The position numbers were made by a program, and so were the translations under genes. The notes under the pieces were generated by a model. That model was not told where the DNA came from. It ran no database searches and saw only the letters and a list, made by a program, of their open reading frames with translations. This document shows, piece after piece, positions 1-9,044 of a stretch of 64,000 bases of DNA. The DNA is from Paraburkholderia fungorum (GTDB lineage: Bacteria; Pseudomonadota; Gammaproteobacteria; Burkholderiales; Burkholderiaceae), in contig NZ_MCAS01000018.1 of the NCBI RefSeq assembly GCF_003610895.1, positions 60,764 through 124,763 on the forward strand, given 5' to 3'. Within the stretch, counting starts at the first letter, position 1, and each line of letters starts with the position of its first letter.

Positions 1-78
1 GCGGCGTCCGAGCAATTCGCGGCACATCTGAAACCGCTGCCGCGCACGTCGTATAGCGAGGAAAGCGCCGCCGCATGA
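1..78 (+). CDS. 3' end of an unidentified gene (partial)
   Basis: The first 25 codons visible are open and end in TGA at 76-78; the rest of the gene lies upstream of the window. The visible tail (ending SYSEESAAA) carries no recognisable motif, so no function is given. Its stop overlaps the ATG of the next gene in an ATGA arrangement (75-78), which suggests both are in one transcript and translationally coupled. Confidence 0.6.
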   Translation, partial: AASEQFAAHLKPLPRTSYSEESAAA

Positions 79-749
79 AGCGACGCGCCGAGCCGCTTAT
101 GCCAACCCGACACTCCAACGCAGCGCGCACGTCGAACGGCGCGTTGCGCGCTGTCAAAGCCGGCAGCGACGACGCCAGCATCGAGCCGTTCGAAGACGTG
201 AGCGAGCACGGCGCGCCGAATCATGCTCATCACGCGAACGGTTTGCGCGGCATGAACGGCGCGGGTTCCGAGGGTCCCGAACGGCCCGGGGACATCGATC
301 ACGAGCCCCACCACGAACCGCTCAGCCCCGACGACCCGTTCGCGCCGCTCCCCTTCAACCCGTACAAGGGCAATCGCGGCCTGACCCGCGCGTGGCACGC
401 GATGAAAAATTCGCTTGCCGGGTTTCGCGTGGCGATCCGCGAGGAAAGCGCGTTTCGCCAGGAGCTCACGCTCGCCGCGATCCTGATTCCGTGCGGCGTG
501 CTGGTGCCGGTCGATCCCGTGTCGCGCGTGTTGCTGCTCGGTTCTGTACTGCTGGTGCTGATCGTCGAACTGCTGAATTCGAGCGTCGAGGCGGCGATCG
601 ACCGGATTTCGCTCGAGCGCCACGAGTTGTCGCGCCGCGCCAAGGATCTTGGCAGCGCGGCGGTGATGGTCGCGCTCGGCATGTGCGTGATGACATGGGG
701 GCTGATCGTCGGCCCGCTCGTCGTGCACTGGATCAGGGCGTGGCTATGA
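75..749 (+). CDS. dgkA: Diacylglycerol kinase with long N-terminal extension
   Basis: Prokaryotic DgkA phosphorylates diacylglycerol to phosphatidate in the inner membrane, recycling lipid released by periplasmic glycan synthesis. The core occupies about residues 97-224. It shows the family signature ELLNSSVEAAIDRI (165-178, with catalytic-type Glu and Asn) and RAKDLGSAAV (188-197), the EESAFRQE segment, and three hydrophobic helices. The family is usually about 120 residues; here about 95 extra residues precede it, low in complexity and rich in His, Ala, Pro and acidic residues. The ATG at 75 overlaps the upstream stop, which supports this start, but an internal start cannot be excluded. Function is secure; the extension is unexplained. 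Confidence 0.9.
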   Translation: MKRRAEPLMPTRHSNAARTSNGALRAVKAGSDDASIEPFEDVSEHGAPNHAHHANGLRGMNGAGSEGPERPGDIDHEPHHEPLSPDDPFAPLPFNPYKGNRGLTRAWHAMKNSLAGFRVAIREESAFRQELTLAAILIPCGVLVPVDPVSRVLLLGSVLLVLIVELLNSSVEAAIDRISLERHELSRRAKDLGSAAVMVALGMCVMTWGLIVGPLVVHWIRAWL

Positions 750-828
750 GTGTGACGGCGGCCGCCGCCCTGCGCCGCCTCGCACACCCCATCCGCCGCG
801 CCAAAGAATGAAAACCCTGAGTATCCGC

Positions 829-863
829 TTGGTATTAGAACGGTCGGTTTATAATCGTCCGAC
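829..863 (+). promoter_or_regulatory. Candidate promoter and operator for the TetR-LOG pair
   Basis: A TATAAT hexamer lies at 850-855 with TTGGTA at 829-834 (15-bp spacer, short of optimal). An inverted repeat GTCGG/CCGAC (843-847 and 859-863) brackets the -10 box, a position suited to autorepression by the TetR protein encoded just downstream. This is a sequence-only proposal. Confidence 0.4.
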
Positions 864-974
864 AGCCCCACAGAAAATCGCTGGGGCGCTCAATATACCA
901 ACCGCGTCCGGGTGGATCACGCTAGAGCGGCAAGCCGCCACGCGCCCAGCCCGGCGTAACCAGGGCCGGACGAC

Positions 975-1700
975 ATGGAAGCCAAACCTCCCCGCCGCAC
1001 CCGCGAACGGATCCTCGAACTGTCGTTGAAACTGTTCAACGAAATCGGCGAGCCGAACGTCACGACGACGACGATCGCCGAGGAAATGGAAATCAGTCCA
1101 GGCAACCTGTACTACCACTTCCGCAACAAAGACGACATCATCAACAGCATCTTCAGTCAGTTCGAGCAGGAGATCGAAAAGCGTCTGCGCTTTCCCGACG
1201 ATCACCGCGCGACCATCGACGAGATGTGGTCGTATCTGCAGTACATGGTCGATTTCACGTGGCGCTATCGTTTCCTGTATCGTGATCTGAACGATCTGCT
1301 GGCGCGCAACCGCACGCTCGAAACGCACTTCAAGCAGATCATCAGCCACAAGGTGCGGTTCGCGAGCCAGTTCTGCGAGCAGCTCGTGACGGACGGCGAA
1401 ATGGTCGCGACGCCCGAAGAACTGAATGTGATCGCCACCAACATCGGCGTGATCGCAACGTACTGGCTGTCGTACCAGTTCGTGATGAACCCGCGTAAAT
1501 ACAACGAGCAGGAAACCATTCGCGCCGAACTGCATCAGGTGAGCGTGCAGATCGTGTCGCTGATGGCGCCTTATCTGCGCGGCCGCTCGCGGCAGATTTT
1601 CGACGACCTCGTGTCAGGCAAGCTGCCCAAGCGCGAGTTCTACGACTACCTGCCACCGAAGGAAGGCGCCGCGCCCCGCAACGAACCGAAGGACGTTTGA
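975..1700 (+). CDS. TetR/AcrR-family transcriptional regulator
   Basis: A 241-residue DNA-binding repressor-type protein. The N-terminus (about residues 8-55) holds the TetR helix-turn-helix: a helix beginning ILELSLKLF, then TTTTIAEEMEISPGNLYYHFRNK, the typical recognition helix ending in YYHF. The remaining ~180 residues form a helical ligand and dimerisation domain with no diagnostic motif, so the ligand is unknown. It is followed after 2 bp by the LOG gene, so the two are almost certainly cotranscribed. A palindrome over the -10 box upstream suggests self-regulation. Confidence 0.9.
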   Translation: MEAKPPRRTRERILELSLKLFNEIGEPNVTTTTIAEEMEISPGNLYYHFRNKDDIINSIFSQFEQEIEKRLRFPDDHRATIDEMWSYLQYMVDFTWRYRFLYRDLNDLLARNRTLETHFKQIISHKVRFASQFCEQLVTDGEMVATPEELNVIATNIGVIATYWLSYQFVMNPRKYNEQETIRAELHQVSVQIVSLMAPYLRGRSRQIFDDLVSGKLPKREFYDYLPPKEGAAPRNEPKDV

Positions 1701-1702
1701 GC

Positions 1703-2287
1703 ATGAAGTCGGTGTGTGTGTATTGCGGCTCCTCCGACGGAGCCAGACCGTTGTACGCTGAAGCCGCGCGCGCCTTTGGCCGCGCGCTGGTGCAGGCCGA
1801 TCTCGCGCTCGTCTATGGCGGCGGCAAGGTCGGCCTGATGGGCGTGATCGCCGACACGGTGATGGCCGAAGGCGGCCGCGCAATCGGCGTGATTCCCGAG
1901 TTGCTGCTCAACAAGGAAGTCGGCCATAACGGCTTGACCGAGTTGCACGTGGTACCCGATATGCATCATCGCAAGAAGATGATGGCCGATCTGTCCGATG
2001 CGTTCGTCGCCATGCCGGGCGGCGCGGGCACGCTCGAAGAACTGTTCGAGGTCTATACGTGGGCGCAACTCGGCTATCACCAGAAGCCGGTGGCACTGCT
2101 GAATATCGACGGCTTCTACGATCCGCTGATCGCGCTGCTCAAACACACGGTGGACGAGGGCTTCATGCGGCAGACCTACTTCGACATCCTGCAGAAAGAT
2201 GCCGACCCGGTCGCGCTGATCGACAAGCTGCAACGCTATCAGCCGCCTACCAGTGACAAATGGGCAATCAAACGCGACGCTGTTTGA
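1703..2287 (+). CDS. LOG-family cytokinin riboside 5'-monophosphate phosphoribohydrolase
   Basis: A 194-residue LOG/TIGR00730 protein. The signature PGGAGTLEE is at residues 105-113 and the upstream HRKKMM supplies the conserved Arg-Lys pair; the N-terminal VCVYCGSS and LVYGGGKVGLMG form the Rossmann-like nucleotide site. Family members hydrolyse the N-glycosidic bond of nucleoside 5'-monophosphates (AMP or cytokinin ribotides), releasing ribose 5-phosphate. The ATG at 1703 fits the family N-terminus; a TTG two codons earlier overlaps the TetR stop. In a plant-associated genus the cytokinin role is plausible, but many bacterial members act on AMP-type substrates, so the physiological substrate is open. 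Confidence 0.9.
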   Translation: MKSVCVYCGSSDGARPLYAEAARAFGRALVQADLALVYGGGKVGLMGVIADTVMAEGGRAIGVIPELLLNKEVGHNGLTELHVVPDMHHRKKMMADLSDAFVAMPGGAGTLEELFEVYTWAQLGYHQKPVALLNIDGFYDPLIALLKHTVDEGFMRQTYFDILQKDADPVALIDKLQRYQPPTSDKWAIKRDAV

Positions 2288-2373
2288 GCCAAGCCCGCCT
2301 GACGCGCCCTTCACCCCGCTGAATGAACCTTGGCCGCGCACTCCCGCGGCCACCGCCAAACCATGAGGTTGCG

Positions 2374-3120
2374 ATGACGAAAACCGTTCTGATCACCGGT
2401 GGCAGCCGCGGCATTGGCCGCGCAACCGCACGTTTGTTGGGCGCGCGCGGCTGGTCGGTGGGCGTGAACTATGCGCAAAACCTCGCGGCGGCGCAGGAAA
2501 CCGTGGCCGACGTGGAACGCGCCGGTGGCCACGCGTTGGCGATTGCCGGCGACGTCGCCAGCGAAGGCGATGTGATCGCGATGTTCGACGCGGTCCAGCA
2601 GAAGTTCGGCCGGCTCGACGCGCTCGTCAACAATGCCGGAATCGTCGCGCCGTCGAGCCAGCTTGCCGACATGGAGTTCGCGCGTCTGAAGCGCATGTTC
2701 GACGTCAACGTGCTCGGCGCCTACCTGTGCGCACGCGAAGCCGCGCGCCGCCTGTCGACGACCCGGGGCGGCAACGGGGGCGTGATCGTGAACATCTCGT
2801 CGGCGGCCGCGCGTTTGGGCTCGCCGAACGAATACATCGACTATGCCGGCTCGAAAGGCGCCGTCGACACCATGACGCTCGGCCTCGCCAAAGAACTCGG
2901 CCCGCAGGGCGTGCGCGTGAACGCGGTGCGCCCCGGCCTGATCGATACCGAAATCCACGCGAGCGGCGGCAAACCCGAGCGCGCCGCCCAGCTCGGCGCG
3001 ACCACGCCGCTCGGCCGCCCCGGCAGCGCCGACGAAGTCGCCGAGTCGATCGTCTGGTTGCTGAGCGACGCCGCCTCGTACGTGACAGGCGCACTGCTCG
3101 ACGTCACCGGCGGACGCTAG
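2374..3120 (+). CDS. SDR-family NAD(P)-dependent oxidoreductase
   Basis: A classical short-chain dehydrogenase/reductase of 248 residues. The cofactor motif TGGSRGIG is at residues 8-15, NNAG at 86-89, catalytic Ser at 142-143, and the YxxxK pair at Tyr157/Lys161 in YAGSK. The ending SYVTGALLDVTGGR is typical of FabG-like enzymes. The ATG at 2374 has GAGG at 2364-2367 and starts directly with the beta strand TKTVLITGG, so I prefer it to an in-frame ATG at 2323. Substrate unknown. It stands apart from the TetR-LOG pair by about 90 bp. Confidence 0.9.
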   Translation: MTKTVLITGGSRGIGRATARLLGARGWSVGVNYAQNLAAAQETVADVERAGGHALAIAGDVASEGDVIAMFDAVQQKFGRLDALVNNAGIVAPSSQLADMEFARLKRMFDVNVLGAYLCAREAARRLSTTRGGNGGVIVNISSAAARLGSPNEYIDYAGSKGAVDTMTLGLAKELGPQGVRVNAVRPGLIDTEIHASGGKPERAAQLGATTPLGRPGSADEVAESIVWLLSDAASYVTGALLDVTGGR

Positions 3121-3382
3121 GCGGGCTGCAGAGCGCCCTGCTCCCTGCCTGCACGGCCAGCGGTTCACGCGGCCGTTTTCCCCTTCCGACTCCCCATTCC
3201 CGTCGATTTGGCGAGGAATCGGCGCAATCCGTTCGATTCGCCACGATATTCTTCGCTTATTCTGTAATCGTCCGTAACAAACTGGGTCTACAATCGCAGC
3301 ATTCGCATGCAGCCGTATGCGATGCACAGCCAGACCACAAGCCCGCGGCCCACGTCGCCGCATAGGGCAATCAGAGATTCTC

Positions 3383-5368
3383 ATGTACGAAAACCCATCC
3401 GCGCCTTGGCGCACGGGGGACGTCGCGGTTGCGACACCTGCACTTGCCGGCCCTGCCGACGGTGCGCCGGGCACGCATTCCGGCCCGGCACCGCTCGCCG
3501 AATCCGGCGCGGTCTTGCCGGACGGCCATACCGCCGCCGTCGACGCTGCAGCGCCCGCAAGGCCCGCCGCGCCAGGCGCTGCGGCGCCGGTTCCCGCTTC
3601 GCGTGGCGCCCGGCGCTTGCGTGCGCTCACGGCTGCCCGTCCGCTCATGTGGCTGGTCGCTCTGGTGATTCTGTGTGCGTGGCTCCTGCCCGGCACCTTG
3701 GGTCACGAGCCGTGGAAGCAGGACGAGACCTACACGTTCGGCATCATCCAGCACATGCTCGATACCGGCGATCTGGTCGTGCCGACCAACGCCGGCCAGC
3801 CCTTCGTGGAAAAACCGCCGATCTACGACTGGGTCGCCGCCGGCCTCGCGTGGATGTTCGGCCGCTACCTGCCGCCGCATGACGCTGCACGCCTCGCGAG
3901 TGCGCTCTTCGCCGGCCTGACCGTCTACTACACGGCACGCGTCGCACGTCGCGCGGTAGCTGCGTCCAGCTGGTTCGATATCCGCGTGATCGGCACGCTG
4001 GCATTGTTCGCGAGCACGCTCGTCGTCATCAAGCACGTGCACGACATGATGACCGACGTCGCGCTGATGGCCGGCGCCGCGCTCGGTTTCTGCGGACTGT
4101 TCGAACTGGTGCTGGTGCATCTGCGCGACGACGCGCGCCTGCTGCCGGTCGACGAGCGCCGCCGGCGTCACGCAATTCTGAGCGGCGCGGCGATGTTCGG
4201 CGCGGGCGTCGGCGTGTCCTTGCTGGCCAAGGGCCTGTTCGTGCCGCTGGTATTCGGTGCGACCGCGGCCGCCGTACTGGTGCTGTATCCCGCCTGCCGT
4301 ACTCGCAGCTTTGCAGGGGCGCTCGGCGTCGCCGCGCTGGTCTGCGCGCCCTTCGCGCTAATCTGGCCGATCTGCTTCTATCTGCGCTCCGAGGCGCTTT
4401 TCAAGGTCTGGCTGTGGGACAACAACATCGGCCGCTTCTTTGGCTTTTCGGTGGCGGAACTCGGCTCTGAAAACGAAAGCCACTGGTTCGTGCTGCGCAC
4501 CGTGCTGAGCGTCGGCTTTCCGGTCGTGCCGCTCGCGGTGGCCGCGCTCGCCGGCGGCGGATGGCGCCGCCGGCGCGATCCGCGCGTGGCGCTGCCGGTA
4601 ATTTTCGCAGGTACCGGTTTCGCTGTACTGCAGACGTCGGCAACGGTGCGCGAGCTGTACATTCTGCCGTTCATCGCCCCGCTCGCCCTCGTGGCGATGC
4701 AAGGCATCGACAAGCTGCCGCAACGCCTGCACGCAGGCTGGGACATGGCAAGCCGCGTGCTGTTCGGCAGCACGGCTGTGCTCGCATGGATCATCTGGTC
4801 GATCATGAGCGACCCGGCCAACACGCATGCGTCGCTGCACTGGCTCGGCCGCTGGTTGCCGCTCGACTGGGTGTTGCCGGTCAAGCCCGCGCTGATCGCA
4901 GCCGCACTGCTGATGACGCTAGGCTGGCTGTGGCTGCTGCCGGTTTTCAGGCACACCGGCAAATGGCGCGGCGCGCTGAGCTGGTGCAGCGGCGCGATTC
5001 TCGCGTGGGGACTGGTGAGCACGCTGCTGCTGCCCTGGCTCGACTATGCGAAGAGTTACCGCTCCGTGTTCGAGAATCTCGGCGCCAGCATGAATATCGA
5101 ATGGAACGACGGCGATTGCATGGCCAGCAAGGGGCTCGGCGAATCCGAAGCGCCGATGCTGTACTACTACACCGGGATCGAGCATCAACCGGTCGCCAAC
5201 ACCGCGGCGACCGAGTGCACGTGGCTGATCGACCAGAGCCGCCGCGACAATGCTCGCGCGCCGGCAGGCGATTGGCGGCTGTTCTGGTCGGGTGCGCGCC
5301 CGGGCGACACCGACGAACTGCTGCGTGTGTTCGTGCGGACGCCGGCCACACCCACGCAAGGCGAATAA
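3383..5368 (+). CDS. GT83/ArnT-like membrane glycosyltransferase
   Basis: A 661-residue polytopic enzyme of the PMT/ArnT superfamily, which moves a sugar from an undecaprenyl- or polyprenyl-phosphate donor to an acceptor on the periplasmic side of the inner membrane. After an ~85-residue Ala/Pro-rich cytoplasmic leader comes TM1, then the first periplasmic loop with WKQDE (Asp114/Glu115) and EKPPIYDW, the hallmark acidic and Lys-Pro-Pro motifs. About a dozen hydrophobic segments follow, then a soluble C-terminal domain. ArnT itself adds aminoarabinose to lipid A; no other arn gene is in the window, so the sugar and acceptor are unknown. The ATG at 3383 follows an AGAGATT stretch. Confidence 0.85.
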   Translation: MYENPSAPWRTGDVAVATPALAGPADGAPGTHSGPAPLAESGAVLPDGHTAAVDAAAPARPAAPGAAAPVPASRGARRLRALTAARPLMWLVALVILCAWLLPGTLGHEPWKQDETYTFGIIQHMLDTGDLVVPTNAGQPFVEKPPIYDWVAAGLAWMFGRYLPPHDAARLASALFAGLTVYYTARVARRAVAASSWFDIRVIGTLALFASTLVVIKHVHDMMTDVALMAGAALGFCGLFELVLVHLRDDARLLPVDERRRRHAILSGAAMFGAGVGVSLLAKGLFVPLVFGATAAAVLVLYPACRTRSFAGALGVAALVCAPFALIWPICFYLRSEALFKVWLWDNNIGRFFGFSVAELGSENESHWFVLRTVLSVGFPVVPLAVAALAGGGWRRRRDPRVALPVIFAGTGFAVLQTSATVRELYILPFIAPLALVAMQGIDKLPQRLHAGWDMASRVLFGSTAVLAWIIWSIMSDPANTHASLHWLGRWLPLDWVLPVKPALIAAALLMTLGWLWLLPVFRHTGKWRGALSWCSGAILAWGLVSTLLLPWLDYAKSYRSVFENLGASMNIEWNDGDCMASKGLGESEAPMLYYYTGIEHQPVANTAATECTWLIDQSRRDNARAPAGDWRLFWSGARPGDTDELLRVFVRTPATPTQGE

Positions 5369-5418
5369 CACACCACGGCACACGGCACGGGGCCCGTGTC
5401 CGGGTGGTTCCCTCGCAG

Positions 5419-6024
5419 CTAGAACGACGAGCCGGGTTGTTTCAGGAAGGCGGCTTCTTCATCCGTCGACGGGCGCCCGAGCACCGCATTGCGATGTGGA
5501 AAGCGTCCGAAACGCTCGATGATTCTGGCGTGCTGGACCGCCGACGAGTAATACGATGCACCGCCCGGCTCTGACTTCAACCGCGTGAAAAGACGCACCG
5601 ATTCGTGCTGGCTGGCGAGCGTTTCGTCGTGTTCGAACGGCAAGTATGCGAACGCACGATGATGCGCGGTAGGCAATACGAGATCGGCACCGCTTGCGAT
5701 CATCTGTTGCGCGACGCGCAGCGCGCGATGGTCCGCCGCGAAAGCGCGCGGTGTATTGCGATGACAATTGCGGGAAAACTGATCCAGCACGATGACCAGC
5801 GCCAACGCGCCGAGCGGCGTTTCCGTCCAGCTGTCGAGCGTACCTTCGAGCGCCGCGTCGATTAGTGGCCCGAAGCGTTCCAGCAGCATCGCATCGAAGG
5901 TCTGATCGCGGGCAAACCAGAGCTTGCGCGTCTGGCCGAAGGTGGGCGTATCCGGAGCGCCAAACCAGCAGTCGAGAACCGCGCGCACTTCCGCCGCTTC
6001 CTGCACGGCCGCCCGTTCAACCAT
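5419..6024 (-). CDS. DUF924 family protein
   Basis: A 201-residue soluble protein with the DUF924 landmarks: an N-terminal LDCWFGA, LDQFSRNCHRNTPRAFAAD near the centre (usually LDQFPRN), and FAYLPFEHDE followed by a SVRLF helix. The family adopts a TPR-like helical fold; its biochemical role is not established. The start overlaps the end of the truncated haemoglobin gene by 8 bp (6017-6024), so the two are translationally coupled. It converges on the GT83 gene with about 50 bp between stops. Confidence 0.85.
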   Translation of the reverse strand: MVERAAVQEAAEVRAVLDCWFGAPDTPTFGQTRKLWFARDQTFDAMLLERFGPLIDAALEGTLDSWTETPLGALALVIVLDQFSRNCHRNTPRAFAADHRALRVAQQMIASGADLVLPTAHHRAFAYLPFEHDETLASQHESVRLFTRLKSEPGGASYYSSAVQHARIIERFGRFPHRNAVLGRPSTDEEAAFLKQPGSSF

Positions 6025-6430
6025 TGCGATTGCGCATCCAGTCTGCCGTCTCGAAGAACGACGCCAGCAAGCGTTCCCGCAACGGCTCGGAGAGCCCGAC
6101 GTCCTGCATCGCCCACGCCATGCAGCGCAGCCACTGGTCCCGCTCGCTGGACGCGATCGGAAACGGCATGTGCCTCGCCCTCAATCTGGGATGGCCGAAG
6201 CGGCTGATGTAATGATCGGGTCCGCCCATCCAGCCGCACAAGAACCAGAAAAACTTGTCGCGCGAACCATCGAGCGATTCCGGATGCAAGGCCCGGATCC
6301 CGGCGAATTCCGTTTCGAGATCCATCAGGTCATAAAACCGGTCGACCAGTTCGCGCACGCGCGCTTCGCCGCCTACCAGCTCGAAGGCCGTCGGCTGTGC
6401 CGCGGACACTTCGTCGTTAAGATCGCTCAT
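6017..6430 (-). CDS. Group II truncated haemoglobin
   Basis: A 137-residue 2-on-2 globin. Visible landmarks are the B-helix aromatic pair in DRFYDLM, the group II motif GHPRLRARHMPFPI with the proximal His at about residue 87, and the conserved Trp in DQWLRCM (TrpG8, about residue 100), which defines group II (TrHbO/YjbI-like). Such proteins bind O2, NO or peroxides and are linked to oxygen or nitrosative stress handling. I use the ATG at 6430 (MSDLNDE); an in-frame TTG lies two codons upstream. It is coupled to the DUF924 gene. Confidence 0.9.
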   Translation of the reverse strand: MSDLNDEVSAAQPTAFELVGGEARVRELVDRFYDLMDLETEFAGIRALHPESLDGSRDKFFWFLCGWMGGPDHYISRFGHPRLRARHMPFPIASSERDQWLRCMAWAMQDVGLSEPLRERLLASFFETADWMRNRNG

Positions 6431-6461
6431 ACCCAATCACAAAAAAACCAGAAGAGAAAAA

Positions 6462-9044
6462 TCACGCATCCCGCAGCGATTGCAACGCGGGCCGCGTCAG
6501 CACATGCCGCAAGCTGATCCAGCCGCCCACGCCCGCGCAGGCGATCCCGGCTGCGATACCCGCCGGCAACAGCCAGGGATCGAAGCTCAGATAGAACTCG
6601 AACACCCGCGTCGCCAGCAACCAGCCGATCACCTGGGCACCGAGCGCCGCCATCAACCCCGCGAGCGCCCCCACCGCCACGAACTCGGCGATCTGCACCG
6701 CCCGCACCTGGCGATGCGAGGCGCCCAGCGCGCGCAGCAGCGCGGATTCTCGCATACGCTCATCGCGCGTGCCGGCAAGCGCCGCGTAGAGCACCAGCAC
6801 GCCGGCCGCGAGCGTGAACGCGAACAGGAACTGCACTGCGCCGATCACCTGCTGCAAGACACGCTGCACCTGCGCGAGAATCGGACCGGTGTCGATTGCA
6901 GTGAGGTTCGGATAGGCGGCGATCAAGCCGTCGATGGTCGACTGTTTTTCCGGTGGCAAATGGAAACTGGTGATGAAGGTCGCCGGGAAATCCTGCAAGG
7001 CGGCCGGCGGCATCAGCACGAAAAAGTTGACCTTGAACGAGCCCCAGTCGAGCTTGCGCACACTCGTCACCGGCGCATCGATTTGCAGACCCGTCACATC
7101 GAAGCGCAGCGTATCGCCAGGCTTTACGTTGATCAGCTTCGCGAGTCCCTGCTCGATCGAAATCTGCGGCGTCTTCGTCTCGCCATACCAGGTGCCGGCG
7201 GAAAGACGATTGTCGTCGGGCAGCTCGGTCGTGTACGACAGATTGAATTCCCGATCGACGAGGCGCCTGGCGTCATCGCCCTTGAACGAATCCGGATTGA
7301 CCGGCTTGCCGTTGATCGCGATCAGCCGGCCGCGCACCATCGGCGAGAGCACGGTGCCGGACACGCCGTGCGTGCCCAGATACTGCGTGACGGCGTCGCG
7401 CTGATCGGGCTGGATGTCGATGATGAATTCGTTCGGCGCATCGGGCGGCGTCGATTTGCGCCAGCCGGCCACGAGATCGTTACGCGTCATCGCGATCAGC
7501 AGGAGGCACATCAGACCGATGCCGAGCGCGGTGATCTGCAACGCGCTCGCACCGCTGCGCCGCTCCAGCGACGCCAGCGCGTAGCGCCAGCCGATACCCG
7601 CGTTCACGCGCTCGCTGCGCACCACGCGCGACGCGCCCCACAACGCCAGTCGCGCGATACACGCGAACACCAGCAGTCCACCGGCAAAACCGCCCGCGAC
7701 AATGCCGCCCAGCTTCAACTCGCCCGCGGCGACGATCAGGAGCGCGCCAAACAACGCGATGCCAAGCGCATAGGCGGCCCACGCGGTGCGCCCCGCTTCG
7801 CCCCATTCGCGACGCAGCACGCGCACCGGCGGCACGCGCGTGAGCGGCAATAGCGGCGGCAACGCGAAACCGAGCAGCAGCACAAGACCGGCTGCGATAC
7901 CTTCGAGAGCAGGCCAGGCGGTGGGGTACGGCAACGTGACGTCGATCAGACTGCCGAGCCACGTCAGCAACGCCATGTGCCCCAGATAACCGAGCACCAC
8001 GCCCAGCGCGCCGCCGGCCAAACCCAGGCCGATGAACTCAAGCGTGAACAAGGTGCGCAGCGTGGACTGACTGACGCCGAGACAGCGCATCGCCGCGCAG
8101 CCGTCCAGATGCCGGCGCATATACCGATGCGCGGCCATCGCGATCGCCACCGCCGCGAGCAACGCGGTGAGCAACGAGACGAGCGTGAGGAAGTGACTCG
8201 CGCGATCGAGCGTTTGACGCACCTGCGGCTGGCCGTCCTGCAAGGACTCGAGCGCGACGCCACGCATCTTGCCGCCGTCCACCCTGTCATGCGCGAATTG
8301 CGCGAAGCGCGCCACCGCTGCATCCTGGCCCGCCACCAGCAACCTGTATGTGACACGGCTGCCGAAAGTGATGAGGCCGGTTGCCTCTACATCGTCGGCG
8401 CGCATCATCAAACGCGGCGAGAAATTGACGAAGGAGAAACCGCGATCGAGTTCGCGCGTAATCATCGCGCCGATCGTGAAGCTGCGCGACCCAACCTTCA
8501 CGGCGTCACCGACGTGCAGCTTCAATGCATCGAGCAATGCCTGATCGACCCATACCGTACCCGGCGCAGGAATCGAATGAGTGGGATGGTCCACTGCGCC
8601 CGGCGCCGACGCGATCCGCAATTCACCGCGCAACGGATAGCCCGGCGACACCGCCTTGACGGCGGCCAGCCGCGAGACCGGCTGCGCGCCGGTGGAGTTG
8701 ATCATGCTGGGGAAGATCGCCGTGCTGGCGGTATTCAAACCGAGCGCGCTCGCCTGCTGCGCGAACTGCGGATCGACCGGATGATCGGCACGTACGATGA
8801 AATCGGCGGCGATCATGCGCCGTGCATCGCGCTCAAGCCCCTGGTGTAGACGGTCAGCCAGAAAGCCGACACTCGACAACGCCGCGACGGCCAGCACCAG
8901 CGCCAGCAGCAGCATGGTCAACTCGCCCGCGCGCCAGTCGCGCGCCGTCATGCGGATGGCCTGGCGCAGCAGGTCCGCGCCGCCCAAGCGGCGCGTGGGC
9001 ACCGAGGCCGCCCGCGCCGTCACACCCCGTACCGTATCGCTCAA
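6462..9044 (-). CDS. FtsX-like ABC transporter permease, YbbP type
   Basis: A large permease of about 860 residues with two FtsX/MacB-type repeats: an N-terminal TM followed by an extended periplasmic region, four-helix FtsX blocks in the middle and near the C-terminus (beginning around IGAVQFLFAFTLAAGVLVLYAAL), and the DERMRESALLRALGA motif that contacts the ATPase. This matches YbbP, whose partner ATPase YbbA is LolD-like and which has been linked to release of hydrophobic compounds. No ATPase gene is adjacent, so the partner must be elsewhere. The start is uncertain: TTG at 9044 overlaps the stop of the DUF4126 gene and implies coupling; ATG at 8951 or 9119 are alternatives. Confidence 0.85.
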   Translation of the reverse strand: MSDTVRGVTARAASVPTRRLGGADLLRQAIRMTARDWRAGELTMLLLALVLAVAALSSVGFLADRLHQGLERDARRMIAADFIVRADHPVDPQFAQQASALGLNTASTAIFPSMINSTGAQPVSRLAAVKAVSPGYPLRGELRIASAPGAVDHPTHSIPAPGTVWVDQALLDALKLHVGDAVKVGSRSFTIGAMITRELDRGFSFVNFSPRLMMRADDVEATGLITFGSRVTYRLLVAGQDAAVARFAQFAHDRVDGGKMRGVALESLQDGQPQVRQTLDRASHFLTLVSLLTALLAAVAIAMAAHRYMRRHLDGCAAMRCLGVSQSTLRTLFTLEFIGLGLAGGALGVVLGYLGHMALLTWLGSLIDVTLPYPTAWPALEGIAAGLVLLLGFALPPLLPLTRVPPVRVLRREWGEAGRTAWAAYALGIALFGALLIVAAGELKLGGIVAGGFAGGLLVFACIARLALWGASRVVRSERVNAGIGWRYALASLERRSGASALQITALGIGLMCLLLIAMTRNDLVAGWRKSTPPDAPNEFIIDIQPDQRDAVTQYLGTHGVSGTVLSPMVRGRLIAINGKPVNPDSFKGDDARRLVDREFNLSYTTELPDDNRLSAGTWYGETKTPQISIEQGLAKLINVKPGDTLRFDVTGLQIDAPVTSVRKLDWGSFKVNFFVLMPPAALQDFPATFITSFHLPPEKQSTIDGLIAAYPNLTAIDTGPILAQVQRVLQQVIGAVQFLFAFTLAAGVLVLYAALAGTRDERMRESALLRALGASHRQVRAVQIAEFVAVGALAGLMAALGAQVIGWLLATRVFEFYLSFDPWLLPAGIAAGIACAGVGGWISLRHVLTRPALQSLRDA

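Noticed and set aside
2311..3696. Minus-strand frame of 461 codons
   Set aside because: Overlaps the SDR and GT83 genes on the other strand; low-complexity Arg/Ala/Gly sequence without family features.
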